From NCBI RefSeq assembly GCF_000185905.1, contig NC_014923.1, positions 5,541,501 through 5,605,500 on the forward strand: a DNA stretch of 64,000 nucleotides, in the 5' to 3' direction. Of the stretch, positions 1-8,717 are shown piece after piece. The translations under genes were made by a program, and so were the position numbers. The notes under the pieces were generated by a model. That model was given only the letters and a program-made list of their open reading frames with translations, searched no databases and was not told the origin of the DNA. The first letter of the stretch is position 1, and the number at the start of each line of letters is the position of its first letter. The stretch is from Mesorhizobium ciceri biovar biserrulae WSM1271 (GTDB lineage Bacteria > Pseudomonadota > Alphaproteobacteria > Rhizobiales > Rhizobiaceae).

Positions 1-551
1 ACTTGATCCGCACCGTATGCGGGGACGGATCCCAGTGGAATCTAAGGATACGCTACACCCAGGAACTGGAACCTCTCGGCACCATTGGCCCGCTCTCCCT
101 GATCAGGGAGGAACTGGACGAGCCGTTCATTGTTCTCAATGGGGACGTACTTACCGATCTCAGTCTCAGCCGGTTTGTGGCATCACACCGCACACACACG
201 GATCCAGTCACCATAGCCACCGCATCCCGCGTCATCAAGATGGACTTCGGCGTCATCGACGAGGTCGACAACACCGTTCAAGTATTTCGTGAAAAGCCGA
301 CGCTATCCCATCTGGTAAGTATGGGAATATATTGTATGAATCCAGACGTTTTTCGTTTTATACCTGACGGCATCGCCTTCGGATTCGACGATCTCATGCT
401 GCAGATGATGCAAAACGGCACGAATGTGCACGTCTACAAACATGACGGGCTTTGGCTGGATATCGGACGCGTTGAAGATTTTCAAAACGCACAGACCATT
501 GCCTGGGAAGAGCAGTCCGCATCGATCGAGGTCTCGGCAGCGGCCGCTTGA
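1..551 (+). CDS. Sugar nucleotidyltransferase, 3' part (cut by window edge)
   Basis: C-terminal part of a nucleotidyltransferase that makes an NDP-sugar from a sugar-1-phosphate. Visible are the EPLGTIGPL segment, the nucleotide/metal-binding strand FIVLNGDVLTDL, and the C-terminal WLDIGRVEDF motif that ends this family (mannose-1-phosphate guanylyltransferase or glucose-1-phosphate thymidylyltransferase type). The family's N-terminal G-x-G-x-R-L nucleotide-binding loop is missing because the gene begins before the window; the TTG at position 3 is therefore not taken as a start. It lies 39 nt upstream of the aminotransferase gene and heads a polysaccharide operon. The exact sugar cannot be read from this fragment. 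Confidence 0.85.
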   Translation, partial: LIRTVCGDGSQWNLRIRYTQELEPLGTIGPLSLIREELDEPFIVLNGDVLTDLSLSRFVASHRTHTDPVTIATASRVIKMDFGVIDEVDNTVQVFREKPTLSHLVSMGIYCMNPDVFRFIPDGIAFGFDDLMLQMMQNGTNVHVYKHDGLWLDIGRVEDFQNAQTIAWEEQSASIEVSAAAA

Positions 552-590
552 GGGCTGAACGCTCGACCACGCCAACATGAGGAGGTCGTA

Positions 591-1727
591 ATGCTCTTGG
601 TCAGCGCTCCTATTCTTGGCTTTCCGGAAAAGGCGGCCTTGGCCAAAGTTGTCGACAGTGGCTGGCTGACGATGGGGGATCAGGTACGAGCCTTTGAAGA
701 GGCCTTCGCGGCCGTGCATGATGCGGTCGATTGCGTTGCCGTCAGCTCTTGCACCGCCGCCCTGCATCTCATTCTCCATGCACTTGGGATCGGTCCCGGA
801 GACGAAGTTCTGGTTCCCTCGCTGACCTTCGTGGCGACCGCGAATGCAGTGCTCTACGTAGGAGCAACACCGGTATTCGTCGACATAGAGTCGGCCGAAG
901 TGCCACTGATGTCCCTAAGCGACGCGGAAGCCAAGTGCACCGGACGCACCAAGGCCGTCATTCTCGTCCACTTTGCCGGCTACCTCGCCGACCGGGAAGA
1001 ATGGCAGAGATTTGCCCGTGTGCGAGGACTGCATATCGTCGAGGATGCCGCGCATGCTCCCGGCCTTAAGGAGGTGGGGACTTACGGTGCGGCCGCGGCC
1101 TTTAGCTTCTACGGCAACAAGAACATGACCACCGCGGAAGGTGGGGCCGTAATCGCCCGGGATGCACAGCTCCGTGAAGCGATCCGCCAGGCTCGCGGAC
1201 ATGGGATGACCAGCGGCACACATCAGCGGCTGAACAGCCGCACGCCGCAATACGATGTGACGATGCTCGGGTTCAATTACCGCATGGATGAATTGCGCGC
1301 CGCTATTGGCTTGGTCCAGCTTCAGAACCTGCAGGAATGGAATGAAATCCGGCGCATATTGGTCGTCCTCTATCGACGTCTGATCGCAGACTATTGCTCG
1401 GCTGTGACAGTTCCGTTCTGCAAACCGCGGACCTCGGCCTATCACATCATGCCTGTCCTCCTGCCACATGACGTCGACCGGCAAACGGTGATCGACCATC
1501 TGCGAACGAAGGGAATACAGACCACAATCCACTATACGCCCGTGCACCAGATGACGCTCTATCGCCAAATGTTCACTGAAATCCATCTGCCGAAGACCGA
1601 GGATTTCGCGCAGCGGGAGTTGACGATTCCACTACACCCGCAAATTACGGCAAGTGCGATCGAGTCGGTGGTTGTTGCGTTGGCCACCGCGATTGAAAGC
1701 AGCGGGCGCGCGGGAGCCGCGGCATGA
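591..1727 (+). CDS. DegT/DnrJ/EryC1/StrS family PLP aminotransferase
   Basis: Converts a keto-sugar nucleotide to an amino-sugar nucleotide with PLP. 378 residues, the normal length. EDAAHAPG (151-158) holds the cofactor-contacting Asp152, and Lys177 in GNKNMTTAEGG is the expected Schiff-base lysine. The ATG at 591 has a strong GAGGAGG ribosome-binding site five bases upstream. Its stop overlaps the start of the sugar transferase (ATGA). With the LegB-like dehydratase downstream it would form a 4-amino-4,6-dideoxy-hexose route; that pairing is inference. The family assignment is firm, the sugar is not. Confidence 0.92.
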   Translation: MLLVSAPILGFPEKAALAKVVDSGWLTMGDQVRAFEEAFAAVHDAVDCVAVSSCTAALHLILHALGIGPGDEVLVPSLTFVATANAVLYVGATPVFVDIESAEVPLMSLSDAEAKCTGRTKAVILVHFAGYLADREEWQRFARVRGLHIVEDAAHAPGLKEVGTYGAAAAFSFYGNKNMTTAEGGAVIARDAQLREAIRQARGHGMTSGTHQRLNSRTPQYDVTMLGFNYRMDELRAAIGLVQLQNLQEWNEIRRILVVLYRRLIADYCSAVTVPFCKPRTSAYHIMPVLLPHDVDRQTVIDHLRTKGIQTTIHYTPVHQMTLYRQMFTEIHLPKTEDFAQRELTIPLHPQITASAIESVVVALATAIESSGRAGAAA

Positions 1728-2398
1728 ACGCACTCGACGTGACGATGCATCGGCCCGCCGTAGCTGGCACCAGCCACGGAATTGCCAGGCGCGCGATGGA
1801 TATCATCCTCGCCGCAGCAGCGGGAATGGCACTCGCTCCGCTGATGCTACTGATTGCTGTTGCACTCTTTGTCGAGGGTGGTTGGCCCGTGCTTTTCGCA
1901 CAGACGCGCCTGGGTGCCGGCGCAAAACCGTTTCGCATGTACAAGTTCCGCAAATTCAAGACAACAGCCGATCCTTTCGGCCTTGCGCTGACCATGAACG
2001 ATGACAGCCGGATGACGCGGATAGGCCGTTTTCTCGCGGCAACGAAACTTGATGAGTTGCCGCAACTGTGGAACGTTTTTACGGGAGACATGGCAATTGT
2101 CGGCCCGCGGCCGGAAAGCCTTGCCTTCGCCGATTGTTTCCGCGGCGGCAATGAAGCCGTCCTGCAGTGGAAGCCCGGCCTGCTCGGCCCGACCCAGGTT
2201 CTCTTCCGTCACGAAGCCTGTTTTTACCCGCCCTCCCTTGATCCGCTCCTGTTTTATCGAGAGGTCCTGTTCCCGGCCAAGGCAACGATCGACCTCGCCT
2301 ACTATCCGCGGCGCACGATTGCATCGGACCTCGTCTGGATAATGCGAGGCTTCAGGGCGGTTTTCGGCGTGTCCCTGCCTCCCGCGGCGAGTGGGTAG
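1724..2398 (+). CDS. Undecaprenyl-phosphate sugar-1-phosphate transferase (initiating)
   Basis: Bacterial sugar transferase of the WcaJ/PglC family, which loads the first sugar-1-phosphate on the lipid carrier at the inner membrane. 224 residues, so only the catalytic unit and not the long WcaJ N-terminus. One hydrophobic segment at about 27-50 is followed by the basic MYKFRKFKT stretch, then KLDELPQLWNVF, GDMAIVGPRPE and the late YYPRR-type region typical of the family. The start overlaps the aminotransferase stop by 4 nt, so the two are likely translationally coupled. It should begin repeat-unit assembly for the polysaccharide exported by the Wza-like protein downstream. Confidence 0.92.
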   Translation: MNALDVTMHRPAVAGTSHGIARRAMDIILAAAAGMALAPLMLLIAVALFVEGGWPVLFAQTRLGAGAKPFRMYKFRKFKTTADPFGLALTMNDDSRMTRIGRFLAATKLDELPQLWNVFTGDMAIVGPRPESLAFADCFRGGNEAVLQWKPGLLGPTQVLFRHEACFYPPSLDPLLFYREVLFPAKATIDLAYYPRRTIASDLVWIMRGFRAVFGVSLPPAASG

Positions 2399-2485
2399 AG
2401 TTGGAAGGTGAGGAGAGTTTGGCATGAATGGATTGTTGTTCGTTCGCCAGTTTGACAGCTCACACGATCAAAGGAGTGCGCAGTC

Positions 2486-3490
2486 GTGAGCTATCGCGGC
2501 AGGAAGGTCCTGGTCACGGGTGCGGATGGATTTATCGGATCCCACCTCACGGAAGCGCTGGTGCACGAAGGCGCCGATGTAACGGCACTGGCCCTCTACA
2601 ACTCGTTCGACAGCCATGGCTGGCTGGACGATTTACCCGACCACGTTCGAGGCCAGCTGCAATGCATTCGCGGGGATGTTCGTGACAGCGCGTTCATCAA
2701 CCGGATCGTGCGCGGCCAGGCGGCGGTGTTTCACCTGGCTGCGCTGATTGCGATTCCCTACTCCTACGCGGCTGCCCAATCCTATGTGGAAACCAATGTG
2801 CTGGGCACCGTGAATGTCCTCGAAGCGGCACGCCACTGGGAAACCGAACGCATTGTGCATACGTCCACGAGCGAGGTTTATGGCACCGCTCTGACCATGC
2901 CGATCGACGAATCCCACCCACTGCAGGGACAGTCCCCCTACTCTGCGTCCAAGATCGGCGCAGACATGATGGCGGCGTCCTATGCCAGGTCCTTCGATGT
3001 GCCGGTGGTCATCCTGCGACCGTTCAATACATACGGGCCGCGCCAGAGCGAGCGCGCCATCGTGCCGACCATCATAAGGCAGGCTCTGGACGAGAACTGT
3101 CCGGCGATCATGGTCGGCGACACCAGCCCTATCCGCGACCTTACCTTTGTGGAGGACACTGCGGCGGCATTTGTGGCGGCAGGGGCGGCCGAGCTTGAAT
3201 TTGGCCATGCCTACAATGCAGGCAGCCAGCGCGCCGTCAGTGTCTCGGACGTTTTGGAGTTGGTGCTCGAGTTGAGTGGCACCAGGAAACCAGTTCGTCG
3301 AGATGAAAGCCGGATGCGGCCGCAAAACTCCGAGGTTCGCGCGTTGCTCGCCGATTCCTCGAACCTTGAAAGTAAAGTCGGATGGCGGGCACATACGAGC
3401 TTGCGTGATGGTCTGGAAAAGACCATCGAGTGGTGGCGCTCGCGCCTCAGCGAAGGCCGCGTCCGACGCGAAATGAGCTACATGACATGA
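2486..3490 (+). CDS. LegB-like NAD-dependent nucleotide-sugar 4,6-dehydratase
   Basis: Extended short-chain dehydrogenase, 334 residues. TGADGFIG (11-18) is the NAD-binding Rossmann loop; Tyr152 and Lys156 in PYSASK are the catalytic pair, preceded by HTSTSEVYG. The YNSF-x3-GWLD segment (38-47) is characteristic of the LegB branch (UDP-GlcNAc 4,6-dehydratases of legionaminic acid type routes) as I know the family. The start is GTG with an AAAGGAG site nine bases upstream. The stop overlaps the next start (ATGA). It would supply the 4-keto-6-deoxy sugar for the aminotransferase at 591. Substrate identity is inference. Confidence 0.88.
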   Translation: MSYRGRKVLVTGADGFIGSHLTEALVHEGADVTALALYNSFDSHGWLDDLPDHVRGQLQCIRGDVRDSAFINRIVRGQAAVFHLAALIAIPYSYAAAQSYVETNVLGTVNVLEAARHWETERIVHTSTSEVYGTALTMPIDESHPLQGQSPYSASKIGADMMAASYARSFDVPVVILRPFNTYGPRQSERAIVPTIIRQALDENCPAIMVGDTSPIRDLTFVEDTAAAFVAAGAAELEFGHAYNAGSQRAVSVSDVLELVLELSGTRKPVRRDESRMRPQNSEVRALLADSSNLESKVGWRAHTSLRDGLEKTIEWWRSRLSEGRVRREMSYMT

Positions 3491-4716
3491 CCTTTCCGCG
3501 GCTCATACCAGCTTTGCTGTTGATGGCCGCTCTGCTGGCGCTGCACACAGCCGGAAACCGGCCGAGCGGTGCGGCAGGCACGGAGCCGGCAATGGATCTG
3601 CCCGCTTATCTGAAACCTGCAACTGATCCGGCGACAGGGATCCGCTTTACTCGGATCACCCAGCCCGGAGCGCTTGGCAGCGGAATTGTCTGCGGCAAAA
3701 TATATTGCAGTCATCGCTACTCGAGCGCGCAAGCCTGGAATGCGGATCAGAGCCTCCTCGTCCTCATGAACGGCTGCAACGGCATGTGTTTCCTCGACGG
3801 GAAAACCTACCTCCCTTTGTTTCATCGCAACAAGTCGGGTGAGTGCGAATGGCGCCCTCGAAACGCGGAGATGATGATCTGTGTCGATGGTCAAAAGATT
3901 TCGATCTGGGCGCCCCGCACCAATCGTGAGGACATAGTGTATTCCGCAACGAAATATCGGGATCTCGAATTCGGCCCGTCCAAGGGAAATCCTAGTCGTG
4001 ACGGCAACCGCATTGCCGTACGCGCGACCCGCAATGATGGAGCTGCTGTCGTTTTCGCATACGACATCGACCGGCGTCTGAAATACCCGGACATCGATCT
4101 CGCCCAGGTTGCCGGAACGACCAGTTCCTGCACCATTTCTCCGCTCGGAGAGAACATCCTGTGTTTCCAAAATCTGGTCGACGGCACCGAACAGCGAGCC
4201 ATTTTCGCAGTCGACGGCACCCTGCGCCAAATGTGGAAGGATCATCATCGGCCCGGCCATGGCGATTTGACTCTCGATGCGGATGGCAGCGAAATTTACG
4301 TCGGAACCAGCAAATCCGCTCCGGACAAATATCAGGTGATCAAGCGACGGCTGTCCGATGGAAAGGTCACGTCGCTCACGAAGTACGGTGAGGCCGAGCA
4401 TACGTCGCTGCGTGCTTTGGACAGGCCCGAATGGGCATTTATAAGTTACGGGGGCAATCCCGATGAGGTTCGGAGCCACCCGGACTGGGCGCCATACACG
4501 CGCGAAGTTATCGCGCTGCGTGTCGACGGTCGTCAGGAGGTCCGACGCATCGTGCAGACGCGAAACGCTCCGTTCGACTATTGGAGCGAGACACATGCCT
4601 CACCGTCCCCTGATGGGTCGCAAGTGATCTGGTCGAGCAATTGGGGGGTGCCTGGTGGGCCGGTCTACGAATTCGTCGCCCATCTCGATTGGCCGCAGCA
4701 GCCGGGCCTGAATTAA
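3487..4716 (+). CDS. Secreted beta-propeller-like protein of unknown function
   Basis: 409 residues beginning with a signal-peptide-like hydrophobic stretch (about 6-21) without a lipobox cysteine. The rest looks like a repeated-blade propeller: recurring SPDG/SPLGEN/ADGSEIY type turns, such as SPSPDGSQVIWSSNWG near the C-terminus, recall WD40-like/TolB and oligogalacturonate-lyase-type propellers. Several paired cysteines in the first third suit a periplasmic or outside location. It is translationally coupled to the dehydratase gene (ATGA overlap) and sits just before the Wza-like gene, so a role in polysaccharide processing or export is likely, but I cannot assign an activity. Confidence 0.75.
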   Translation: MTFPRLIPALLLMAALLALHTAGNRPSGAAGTEPAMDLPAYLKPATDPATGIRFTRITQPGALGSGIVCGKIYCSHRYSSAQAWNADQSLLVLMNGCNGMCFLDGKTYLPLFHRNKSGECEWRPRNAEMMICVDGQKISIWAPRTNREDIVYSATKYRDLEFGPSKGNPSRDGNRIAVRATRNDGAAVVFAYDIDRRLKYPDIDLAQVAGTTSSCTISPLGENILCFQNLVDGTEQRAIFAVDGTLRQMWKDHHRPGHGDLTLDADGSEIYVGTSKSAPDKYQVIKRRLSDGKVTSLTKYGEAEHTSLRALDRPEWAFISYGGNPDEVRSHPDWAPYTREVIALRVDGRQEVRRIVQTRNAPFDYWSETHASPSPDGSQVIWSSNWGVPGGPVYEFVAHLDWPQQPGLN

Positions 4717-4732
4717 AGGGAGATTGCCATCG

Positions 4733-5995
4733 ATGGCCTTCGTTAGCCGAATTCTCTTTGCAGCCCTTGCCGGCTGCCTGGCCCTGGATATCGCAGCCGC
4801 GGCTGAAGCGCCGGTGGCCTATAAGCTGTCGCCCGGCGATACGGTGGAGATAGGAATAGCCTCCATAGCGGAGCGAACGCAACGCGCGATCGTGCAAATG
4901 GATGGCTCGATCGCGCTGCCCGAGTTCGGGATGATCCCGGTTGGCGGGCTGACGCCGGCCGAATTGCAGACGCGCATGGAGGCGGTGCTGCCAACCAAGA
5001 TAGTCCATCAGCGCCTGCCTGATGGACGGGAGCAAATGATCGTCATCAAGCCGAGCGACGTCACGGCCGTGATCGCGGAGTACCGTCCGATCTATGTGAC
5101 TGGCGATGTGCTGACACCAGGGCAGCAGACTTACCGGCCACTCATGACTGTCCGACAGGCAATTGCCGTCGCCGGCGGTTTTAGTCTCCTGCGGTCTCGG
5201 GCAAGCCAAAGCGGACCTGATCCCGTTGATCTGCGACGCGACTACGAGTCGATCTGGGGGGACTACATCAGAGACTACTTTCATGGCGCGCGCATCCGCG
5301 CCGAACTTCAGAACCAGGCAGAATTTGACATGCAACCGCCGCAAGGCTCGCCCCTGTCGAATGCATTGATATCGGCGGTCGCGCAGGCGGAAGCGGAGGG
5401 CCTCAAGATTTCGCTGAACAATTTTCAGCAGGAGCAAAGCTATCTCGACAAGACCGCCAAGGATGCCGAGGCTCAGGTCGAGGTTCTGCTCAAGCGCGAG
5501 CAGACGGAAGCGGCCGCGGTGAAACAGGATGAAGACGATCTTGCGCGGGTCACCAAATCGTTCGAATCGGGCAACCTGACCAACAGCAGGCTCGCCGACG
5601 TCAGACGTGCCGTGCTGATGTCGTCGAGCCGGGCGCTCGAGACCTCGGTCGAACTGATGAGAACGCGGCGCCAGCAGGAAGACTCCGTCAGGCAGCAGGA
5701 ACGCAATGAAAATCAAAGAAGGATCGGCCTTCTGAACGAATTGAGGGACACCGACCTTCGCCTCGCCGAGACCACTGCAAGGCTCCACGCAGCCAGCCAG
5801 AAGCTTCAGCCATCAGGGGCGTCCGCGCTTCCACTGCCCGTCGCCGGCGAAACCTTTCAGGCGCGGATCACAATAACCGGCGGGGCCGGCGACGCGTCGA
5901 GAGGTCGACCGGTCGACCAGGACACCGAGGTTGCGCCTGGAGACACCATCGAGGTGAGGTTCAGCAGCGAACTGCAGAGCGCGGCGATCCAGTAG
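4733..5995 (+). CDS. Wza-type polysaccharide export protein with long coiled coil
   Basis: 420 residues. A signal peptide (about 1-25) is followed by a poly_export domain that starts with YKLSPGDTVEIGI and includes the DGSIALPEFG and VGGLTPAEL turns, then an SLBB-like part (PIYVTGDVLTPG). Residues about 210-365 are highly charged, low in helix breakers and predicted by eye as coiled coil, as in export proteins that reach across the periplasm. It has no lipobox cysteine, unlike E. coli Wza. I chose the ATG at 4733, with an AGGGAG site ten bases upstream, over a TTG at 4724. It would form the periplasmic or outer-membrane conduit of the polysaccharide system encoded upstream. Confidence 0.88.
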   Translation: MAFVSRILFAALAGCLALDIAAAAEAPVAYKLSPGDTVEIGIASIAERTQRAIVQMDGSIALPEFGMIPVGGLTPAELQTRMEAVLPTKIVHQRLPDGREQMIVIKPSDVTAVIAEYRPIYVTGDVLTPGQQTYRPLMTVRQAIAVAGGFSLLRSRASQSGPDPVDLRRDYESIWGDYIRDYFHGARIRAELQNQAEFDMQPPQGSPLSNALISAVAQAEAEGLKISLNNFQQEQSYLDKTAKDAEAQVEVLLKREQTEAAAVKQDEDDLARVTKSFESGNLTNSRLADVRRAVLMSSSRALETSVELMRTRRQQEDSVRQQERNENQRRIGLLNELRDTDLRLAETTARLHAASQKLQPSGASALPLPVAGETFQARITITGGAGDASRGRPVDQDTEVAPGDTIEVRFSSELQSAAIQ

Positions 5996-6033
5996 TTGCG
6001 CGGACGTGAACCGAGCCGGGAACGACGTTGCTG

Positions 6034-6798
6034 ATGGCTCGCCCACGGCATGAAGACCGGGCGCCTGAGAAATCAACATGGGGAAATCAAGAAAGCGGGT
6101 TTGCCGTGATTGGTGAAATAGATGTCGCCAGCGCCTACAGCACCGGCCGCACCGACTTCATGGGGCTGAAGTTGGTTGTCGCGCCCGGCGTGCTCGTCCC
6201 TCGCCCGGAGACGGAACTGCTCGGCAGCACCGCCCTCAATGTCCTTCGTGAACTTAACAGGCCGGTACCGCGTGTCGTGGACATGTGCTGCGGGGCGGGC
6301 AATCTCGCCTGCGCCATTGGATACAAGGTCCCCACCGCGCGCGTCTGGGCGAGCGATCTCACTGACAGCTGCGTCGAAACCACCTGCCGGAACGTTGCCC
6401 ATCTTGGCCTGGCCGGACGCATTTCGGTGCTACAGGGCGACCTCTTCAATTCCTTCTCGGGTCTGGAACTCGAAGGTACGATCGATCTGGTCGTCTGCAA
6501 CCCGCCTTACATCTCGGAGAAGCGGCTCGAAAACGACCGCGCGCATCTGATGGAACTTGAACCCCGTGAGGCGTTCGCTGCCGGGCCTTACGGCCTGAGC
6601 ATTCATATGCGGGTGATCAAGGAGGCGCAGCACTACCTGCGGCAAGGTGGCATGCTGCTTTTCGAGGTCGGGCTTGGCCAGGACCGGCAGGTCATGAGTT
6701 TGGTTGAGCGTTCCAAAGCCTATGAGAGCATTCGCACGGTTGCGAACAAAGCCGGTGAAGCCAGGGTGGTTTGTGCACGGGCCAAAGCGTCAGCGTGA
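6034..6798 (+). CDS. PrmC/HemK-like class I SAM methyltransferase
   Basis: 254 residues. LVPRPETE (54-61) matches the PrmC substrate-side motif; MCCGAGNLA (84-92) is the SAM-binding loop; NPPY at 156-159 is the amino-methyltransferase catalytic motif that methylates a planar amide or amine nitrogen. True PrmC modifies the glutamine of release-factor GGQ loops and is normally encoded beside prfA; here the gene is the last of a polysaccharide operon and lacks PrmC's N-terminal helical domain, having instead about 45 different residues. It may be a recruited paralogue acting on another substrate. The ATG at 6034 is in frame with a less likely TTG at 6028. Confidence 0.82.
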   Translation: MARPRHEDRAPEKSTWGNQESGFAVIGEIDVASAYSTGRTDFMGLKLVVAPGVLVPRPETELLGSTALNVLRELNRPVPRVVDMCCGAGNLACAIGYKVPTARVWASDLTDSCVETTCRNVAHLGLAGRISVLQGDLFNSFSGLELEGTIDLVVCNPPYISEKRLENDRAHLMELEPREAFAAGPYGLSIHMRVIKEAQHYLRQGGMLLFEVGLGQDRQVMSLVERSKAYESIRTVANKAGEARVVCARAKASA

Positions 6799-6857
6799 GC
6801 CGCGCCATGGGTTTGCGCGCTCGGTTGGGACGACGCCCTCAAGCGGTAGCCCGGCGA

Positions 6858-7124
6858 TCAGTTTTCCTTGCTGACCACGTAACGTGCAATTCCCTGGATG
6901 GAATCGAAATTCTCCGGCAGAAGTTCACTGTCCTCGACAGTGATGCCGAATGTCTCCTCGACGAATCCGATAACTTCAAGCACTCCAGTCGAGTCTATGA
7001 TGCCCTGATCGAGCAACGACGTTTCAACTTCCAGCGCACGCGGGTCGGCTACGTAGAAGTTTGACGCCAGAAAGGCGCGGATTTGATCGCTGTAGGTGTC
7101 AATTCTGTTGTTCGTGCTCAGCAT
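6858..7124 (-). CDS. Acyl/peptidyl carrier protein
   Basis: 88 residues with one carrier domain. Ser45 in GIIDSTGVLE is the expected phosphopantetheine attachment site (DS-T-G in place of the usual DSL). The start has a clear GGAGG site eight bases upstream. It is the last gene of the minus-strand operon and follows the acyl-CoA ligase by 39 nt, so the ligase probably loads it. Carriers with the DSTG variant are, from my knowledge, common beside acyl-CoA ligases and AsnB-like amidotransferases in polysaccharide and exosortase-type clusters; no exosortase gene is seen here. Confidence 0.9.
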   Translation of the reverse strand: MLSTNNRIDTYSDQIRAFLASNFYVADPRALEVETSLLDQGIIDSTGVLEVIGFVEETFGITVEDSELLPENFDSIQGIARYVVSKEN

Positions 7125-7163
7125 TGAATTGGCCTCCGATCCAAATAATTTCCGTAAATTGCT

Positions 7164-8717
7164 TTATGACAGCGCCATTTTCTTGAGCTTGCCCGTGTCC
7201 GTCATCGGCAGACTGGACACAATTTGGATGGACTTCGGAATCATGAAGTTTTCCAATCGCTTCTGACATTCCATCCGCAGCTGCTTTTCGCCCATGATCG
7301 TTCCTTGCTCCATGACGACAAACGCTTTCACTGCTTGCCCCAGCAGGTCGTCAGGTACTCCGACAACCGCGGCTTCCCGTACTCCCGGGATTTCCATCAG
7401 CACGTTTTCGACTTCCCTAGGCGCCACCTTTTCTCCCCGCGATTTTATGATCTCATCGCTGCGGCCGACAAAATAGAGGTAGCCTTCCTCGTCCATTCGG
7501 CAGTAGTCGCCGGTGTACAGAACCTGCTCGCCGGGCAAAGGACCTGGCTTGAGCTTCTTCGCGGTAGCCTCCGGCTTACCCCAGTAGCCCTTCATGACCG
7601 TTGCCCCGCGGATGACCAACTGGCCGACGACATTGGGACCAACCCTTCGGTCATCCTCATCGACAATCCACATTTCGGTGTTCGGGATGGCGATCCCCAC
7701 GCTCAACGGTTTTCGGGCAAGATCGTCCGGCGGAAGATAGGTGCAGCGTTTGCATTCGGTCAGGCCGTACATCGAATAGATGCGGGCGGCGGCAAACAGT
7801 TCCTGGAGCAGGCGAATGTGCTTAAGCGGCAGGGCTGCCGCCGTGTTCGTGACATACCTTATGCTTGCAAAATCATTTGCCTTCAGCGTCCTGAGATCCG
7901 ACAGCGCGGCAAAGATGGTCGGCACGCCGGGAAAGCCTGTAACTCTCTCCCTTTCGATGATCGCAAGTATCTGTGCGGGGAAGGCAAACGAGCGCTCGAG
8001 GACCAACCGCGCCCCGGTACGGAATGCCATTATCATCTGATAGAGGCCGTAGTCGAAGGCCAGGGGCAAGACATTGAGGATCACGTCGTCTTCGCCAAGC
8101 TCAAGGTACGAGGCGATAGACGTGCAGGCTGCCATCATGTTCCTGTGTGTCAGCATCACGCCTTTGGGTTCGCCGGTCGAGCCCGACGTGTAGATGATGG
8201 CTGCGAGATCGATATCGATGCGGCGGCGGGCCGGCGCTTTGCCGTGGCCGGCAGCCGCCTCATCCCAGCGCACGGCATGTGGCAATCCCCGGAGCTCGGC
8301 GTCGTCCACCTGACCGGAGACGATGAGCCGCCGCAGCGACGGACAGTTACGCGCCGGCTCAGCAAAGACCGGCTGCAAATGTTTGTCGGTGATCAATGCT
8401 GCCGGAAGGCAATCGTTGAGCAAATACCCCAGCTTGTCGCTCTTGGTGAGCGGATTGACGACGCACACAACGGCGCTCGCCTTGAGAACCGCCCAGAAGC
8501 TGACCACGGTCTCGACGGTGTTGTCGGCGAAGATCATAACGCGGTCACCGGGAGCGACCCCGGACGTGACGAGATGACGGGCGACCGCGCTGGAGCGTGT
8601 CTCAAGCTCGTCATAGGTGAGCCGGTGCTCGCCGCACACCAGCGCTATCTTGCCACCGAGCCGCTCGGCCGAATGACTGAGGTAATCGTCCAGCAGAGGT
8701 ACGGCGCCATGCATCAT
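7164..8717 (-). CDS. AMP-forming acyl-CoA ligase / adenylation enzyme
   Basis: 517 residues. The ATP-binding loop YTSGSTGEPKG, the YGLTE motif region, the YTGDYCRMDEEGYLYFVGR segment and the C-terminal TGKLKK lysine define an ANL-superfamily enzyme that adenylates a carboxylate and transfers it to a thiol. The ATG at 8717 overlaps the AsnB stop (ATGA) and follows GAAGAGG, so the longer reading frame upstream is not used. With the neighbouring carrier protein the acceptor is probably its phosphopantetheine arm rather than free CoA. The acyl group is unknown. Confidence 0.9.
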   Translation of the reverse strand: MMHGAVPLLDDYLSHSAERLGGKIALVCGEHRLTYDELETRSSAVARHLVTSGVAPGDRVMIFADNTVETVVSFWAVLKASAVVCVVNPLTKSDKLGYLLNDCLPAALITDKHLQPVFAEPARNCPSLRRLIVSGQVDDAELRGLPHAVRWDEAAAGHGKAPARRRIDIDLAAIIYTSGSTGEPKGVMLTHRNMMAACTSIASYLELGEDDVILNVLPLAFDYGLYQMIMAFRTGARLVLERSFAFPAQILAIIERERVTGFPGVPTIFAALSDLRTLKANDFASIRYVTNTAAALPLKHIRLLQELFAAARIYSMYGLTECKRCTYLPPDDLARKPLSVGIAIPNTEMWIVDEDDRRVGPNVVGQLVIRGATVMKGYWGKPEATAKKLKPGPLPGEQVLYTGDYCRMDEEGYLYFVGRSDEIIKSRGEKVAPREVENVLMEIPGVREAAVVGVPDDLLGQAVKAFVVMEQGTIMGEKQLRMECQKRLENFMIPKSIQIVSSLPMTDTGKLKKMALS

